A DNA stretch of 64,000 bases from Rosa chinensis (taxonomy: Eukaryota; Streptophyta; Magnoliopsida; Rosales; Rosaceae): NCBI RefSeq assembly GCF_002994745.2, contig NC_037088.1, positions 47,746,897 through 47,810,896 on the forward strand, given 5' to 3'. Shown here piece after piece: positions 62,531-64,000 of the stretch. The first letter of the stretch is position 1; the number at the start of each line of letters is the position of its first letter. The position numbers were made by a program, and so were the translations under genes. The notes under the pieces were generated by a model. It was not told where the DNA came from. It made no database searches and worked only from the letters and a program-made list of their open reading frames with translations.

Positions 62531-63995
62531 CATACCTCCATGACCTGTTGAATATCAAACTCCCACAAACTCCCCAGAATCCAACAACAAACCCAAGCAC
62601 CATACTGATGTAAAACCCCTTTGTTATAAGCTCATCCTTAGCTTCCAAGATCTGTGGATTTGTGTCTTCTTGAGGACATGTCTTTTGAAGTGGAGGTCCA
62701 CACAGTTGAGGATTTCCTTCATAAGCTGCATCAAATGTTTGGAGCTGAGGGCCACTTGGAATTTTGCCAAACAGGTTGTTATAGGATAGATCCAAGAAAC
62801 TAAGCCGATCTATCCAAGCAAGGCTAATCGGAATTCTTCCATCTAGCTGGTTGCTTGATAAATCGAGAGAATCTAATGACCGCAACTTTCCAATGTCTGG
62901 ACTGATTTCTCCTGTAAGATAGTTTCTGGACAGATTCAAAGAAATCAACCCGACGAGATGAGTGATTCCTCTTGGAATGTGTCCTGTGACTCCTGTCAAT
63001 CTATTGCTTGAGAGATCAATTCTTTTTACCAGTCCCAGAGTGCTTTTGTATTTGGACATTGTTCCTTTCCATATAAAAGATACTTCGTTGTCATAATCGC
63101 CAGAGAAACCAATTTGATCACTATAACCAGAGGATCTGAATGTATTGTGGATAGTTAGACTTGTGTATCCTTTCGTAGCCAAAGTAGTCAAATTGTTCAT
63201 CTCAAAAAAAAAAAAAAAAAGTAGTCAAATTGTTGAGGCATTTCGGGGTATTTCCGGATAAATGGTTCATAGAGAAATCCAAAATTTGAATGTATGTTAG
63301 GTGACATAACTGTAATGGCATGCTTCCATTGAAGTGATTAGACCGTAGGATAATGACAACCAAATTTGGAAGTCCAACAGCTAACCATTTAGGTATCAAC
63401 AAATTGTTTTCTCCAAGTCAATGACTTCTAATCTTGTGCAATTCTTCAAGGATGAAGGCAATTCTTCCCCCAGTCTGTTGTTATTTAGTTTCGGTGTATT
63501 GATGGAAGACAACAGGCCCATTGTTGTAGGAATTCTTCCAGATAAAGTATTGTTACCCAAATCAAGAAAGACTAGACGTTCAAAATGCATCCAACAATCT
63601 GGAAGTTGATCTCTAGATAAGTGGTTGCTAGAAAGATAAAGAAAAGGTTAAATAACTCAAGTTGGTTGCACACAAAGAAAGACTCCGAGTTTGAGAATTT
63701 ATTGTTGAAGAGATCTAGAGATGATGCTCTTGAAAGAAATGAAGGGATTGGTCCTTCGAATCGGTTCCAACTCAATTTAGTTTAGGGTTATATTCAAACT
63801 TCAACCTTGAATCTGCAATTTTCCCCTAAGTTGATTGCTTGAAAAATCCATAGTCAAAACGTTTCGGAATAAATCCCAAAACCAACTTGGAAGGATATCA
63901 GCAATTGCAACGTTAGAAATATCAAGCTGAATAACATTCTTTTGAGTTCGAAGCCATTCTGGGAAATGAGGCCCCATCATGCAAGACCCCAACAA
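62531..63995 (-). pseudogene. RLP-B: LRR receptor-like protein, C-terminal half, split by G1
   Basis: Homologous to the RLP-A C-terminal segment. From the right edge: GPHFPEWLRTQKNVIQLDIS, FEGPIPSFLSRASSLDLFNN, LVFLDLGNNTLSGRIPTTMG, LPNLVVIILRSNHFNGSMPL. Then comes one open frame 62531-63200 with LRSLDLSSNQLDGRIPISLA, NPQLCGPPLQKTCPQEDTNP and the transmembrane helix MVLGFVVGFWGVCGSLIF. Frame breaks occur near 63780, 63590 and 63400, and an A-tract insertion at 63198-63220. G1 enters after NRSWRY, and the tail lies at 47920-48030. The N-terminal half is beyond the window. Confidence 0.9.
63198..63220 (-). mobile_element. Minimal poly-A retroinsertion with 17-bp TSD in RLP-B
   Basis: CATCTC followed by 17 A (63198-63220), flanked by AAAGTAGTCAAATTGTT at 63181-63197 and again at 63218-63234. 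RLP-A has the site once, without the insertion. A long TSD plus an A-tail is the footprint of LINE-type target-primed reverse transcription, here an extremely 5'-truncated copy. Confidence 0.75.
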
Positions 63996-64000
63996 TATGA

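Noticed and set aside
1..64000. tRNA, rRNA, snoRNA or miRNA precursors
   Set aside because: Scanned by eye for tRNA-like arms and rRNA blocks; only tRNA-complementary primer sites of LTR elements were found. A covariance search would be needed to exclude small RNAs.

Overview
This window is nuclear DNA from a dicot plant. The evidence is short GT-AG introns, plant LRR receptor-like protein (RLP) genes of the EIX/Cf type, plant Ty1/copia and Ty3/gypsy (Tat/Ogre-like) retrotransposons, hAT and Mutator-type nonautonomous DNA transposons, and a plant LINE remnant. The RLP type and the copia families make me lean to Rosaceae, but the sequence alone cannot settle the species. I see no tRNA, rRNA or CRISPR array, and no intact host gene.

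Host layer: a decayed tandem cluster of RLP genes, all on the minus strand. RLP-A runs from its ATG at 36634 to its stop at 18460. It is split by two LTR elements and also carries one frameshift and one nonsense codon. RLP-B runs from beyond the right edge (63995) to about 47935. It is split by a 14.5-kb gypsy element and has several frame breaks. RLP-C is a C-terminal scrap at 3905-4045. Flanking DNA is duplicated too (3658-3870 resembles 46095-46300).

Mobile layer, left to right: LINE ORF1 remnant (1-1480); Mutator-type MITE with 9-bp TSD (1968-2391); long-TIR MITE inside an AT repeat (3217-3596); hAT element (4095-4832); copia C1 (6157-11477, minus); copia C5, which lacks gag (12427-18100, minus); a nonautonomous LTR element N1 (20049-29245, minus) inside RLP-A, itself carrying copia C4 (20949-27570, minus); copia C2 (29556-35654, plus) inside RLP-A; copia C3 (37852-45661, plus), carrying a hAT element (41495-44350) with three ~505-bp tandem repeats; and gypsy G1 (48031-62530, minus) inside RLP-B. 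For each LTR element, and for the hAT elements and the first MITE, I could read matching target-site duplications, so the nesting order is well supported. C4's TSD is only an A-run.

Most interesting: (1) G1 carries, between pol and its 3' LTR, an oppositely oriented intron-containing gene for a plant-mobile-domain/coiled-coil protein. It has its own TATA-like box and four phase-0 introns, and a second TATA-led antisense unit follows it. Three copies of the polypurine tract bracket or adjoin this antisense block. (2) C4 and C5 share a tandem array of ~20-nt stem-loops in the leader before gag. Their stems differ but stay paired, and the 7-nt loop is nearly constant, which suggests selection on RNA structure. 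(3) Seven in-frame TAG codons in G1, most or all apparently from CAG, fit decay by methylation-linked C-to-T change. (4) C2 has almost identical LTRs yet six nonsense codons and no frameshift across its full-length ORF.
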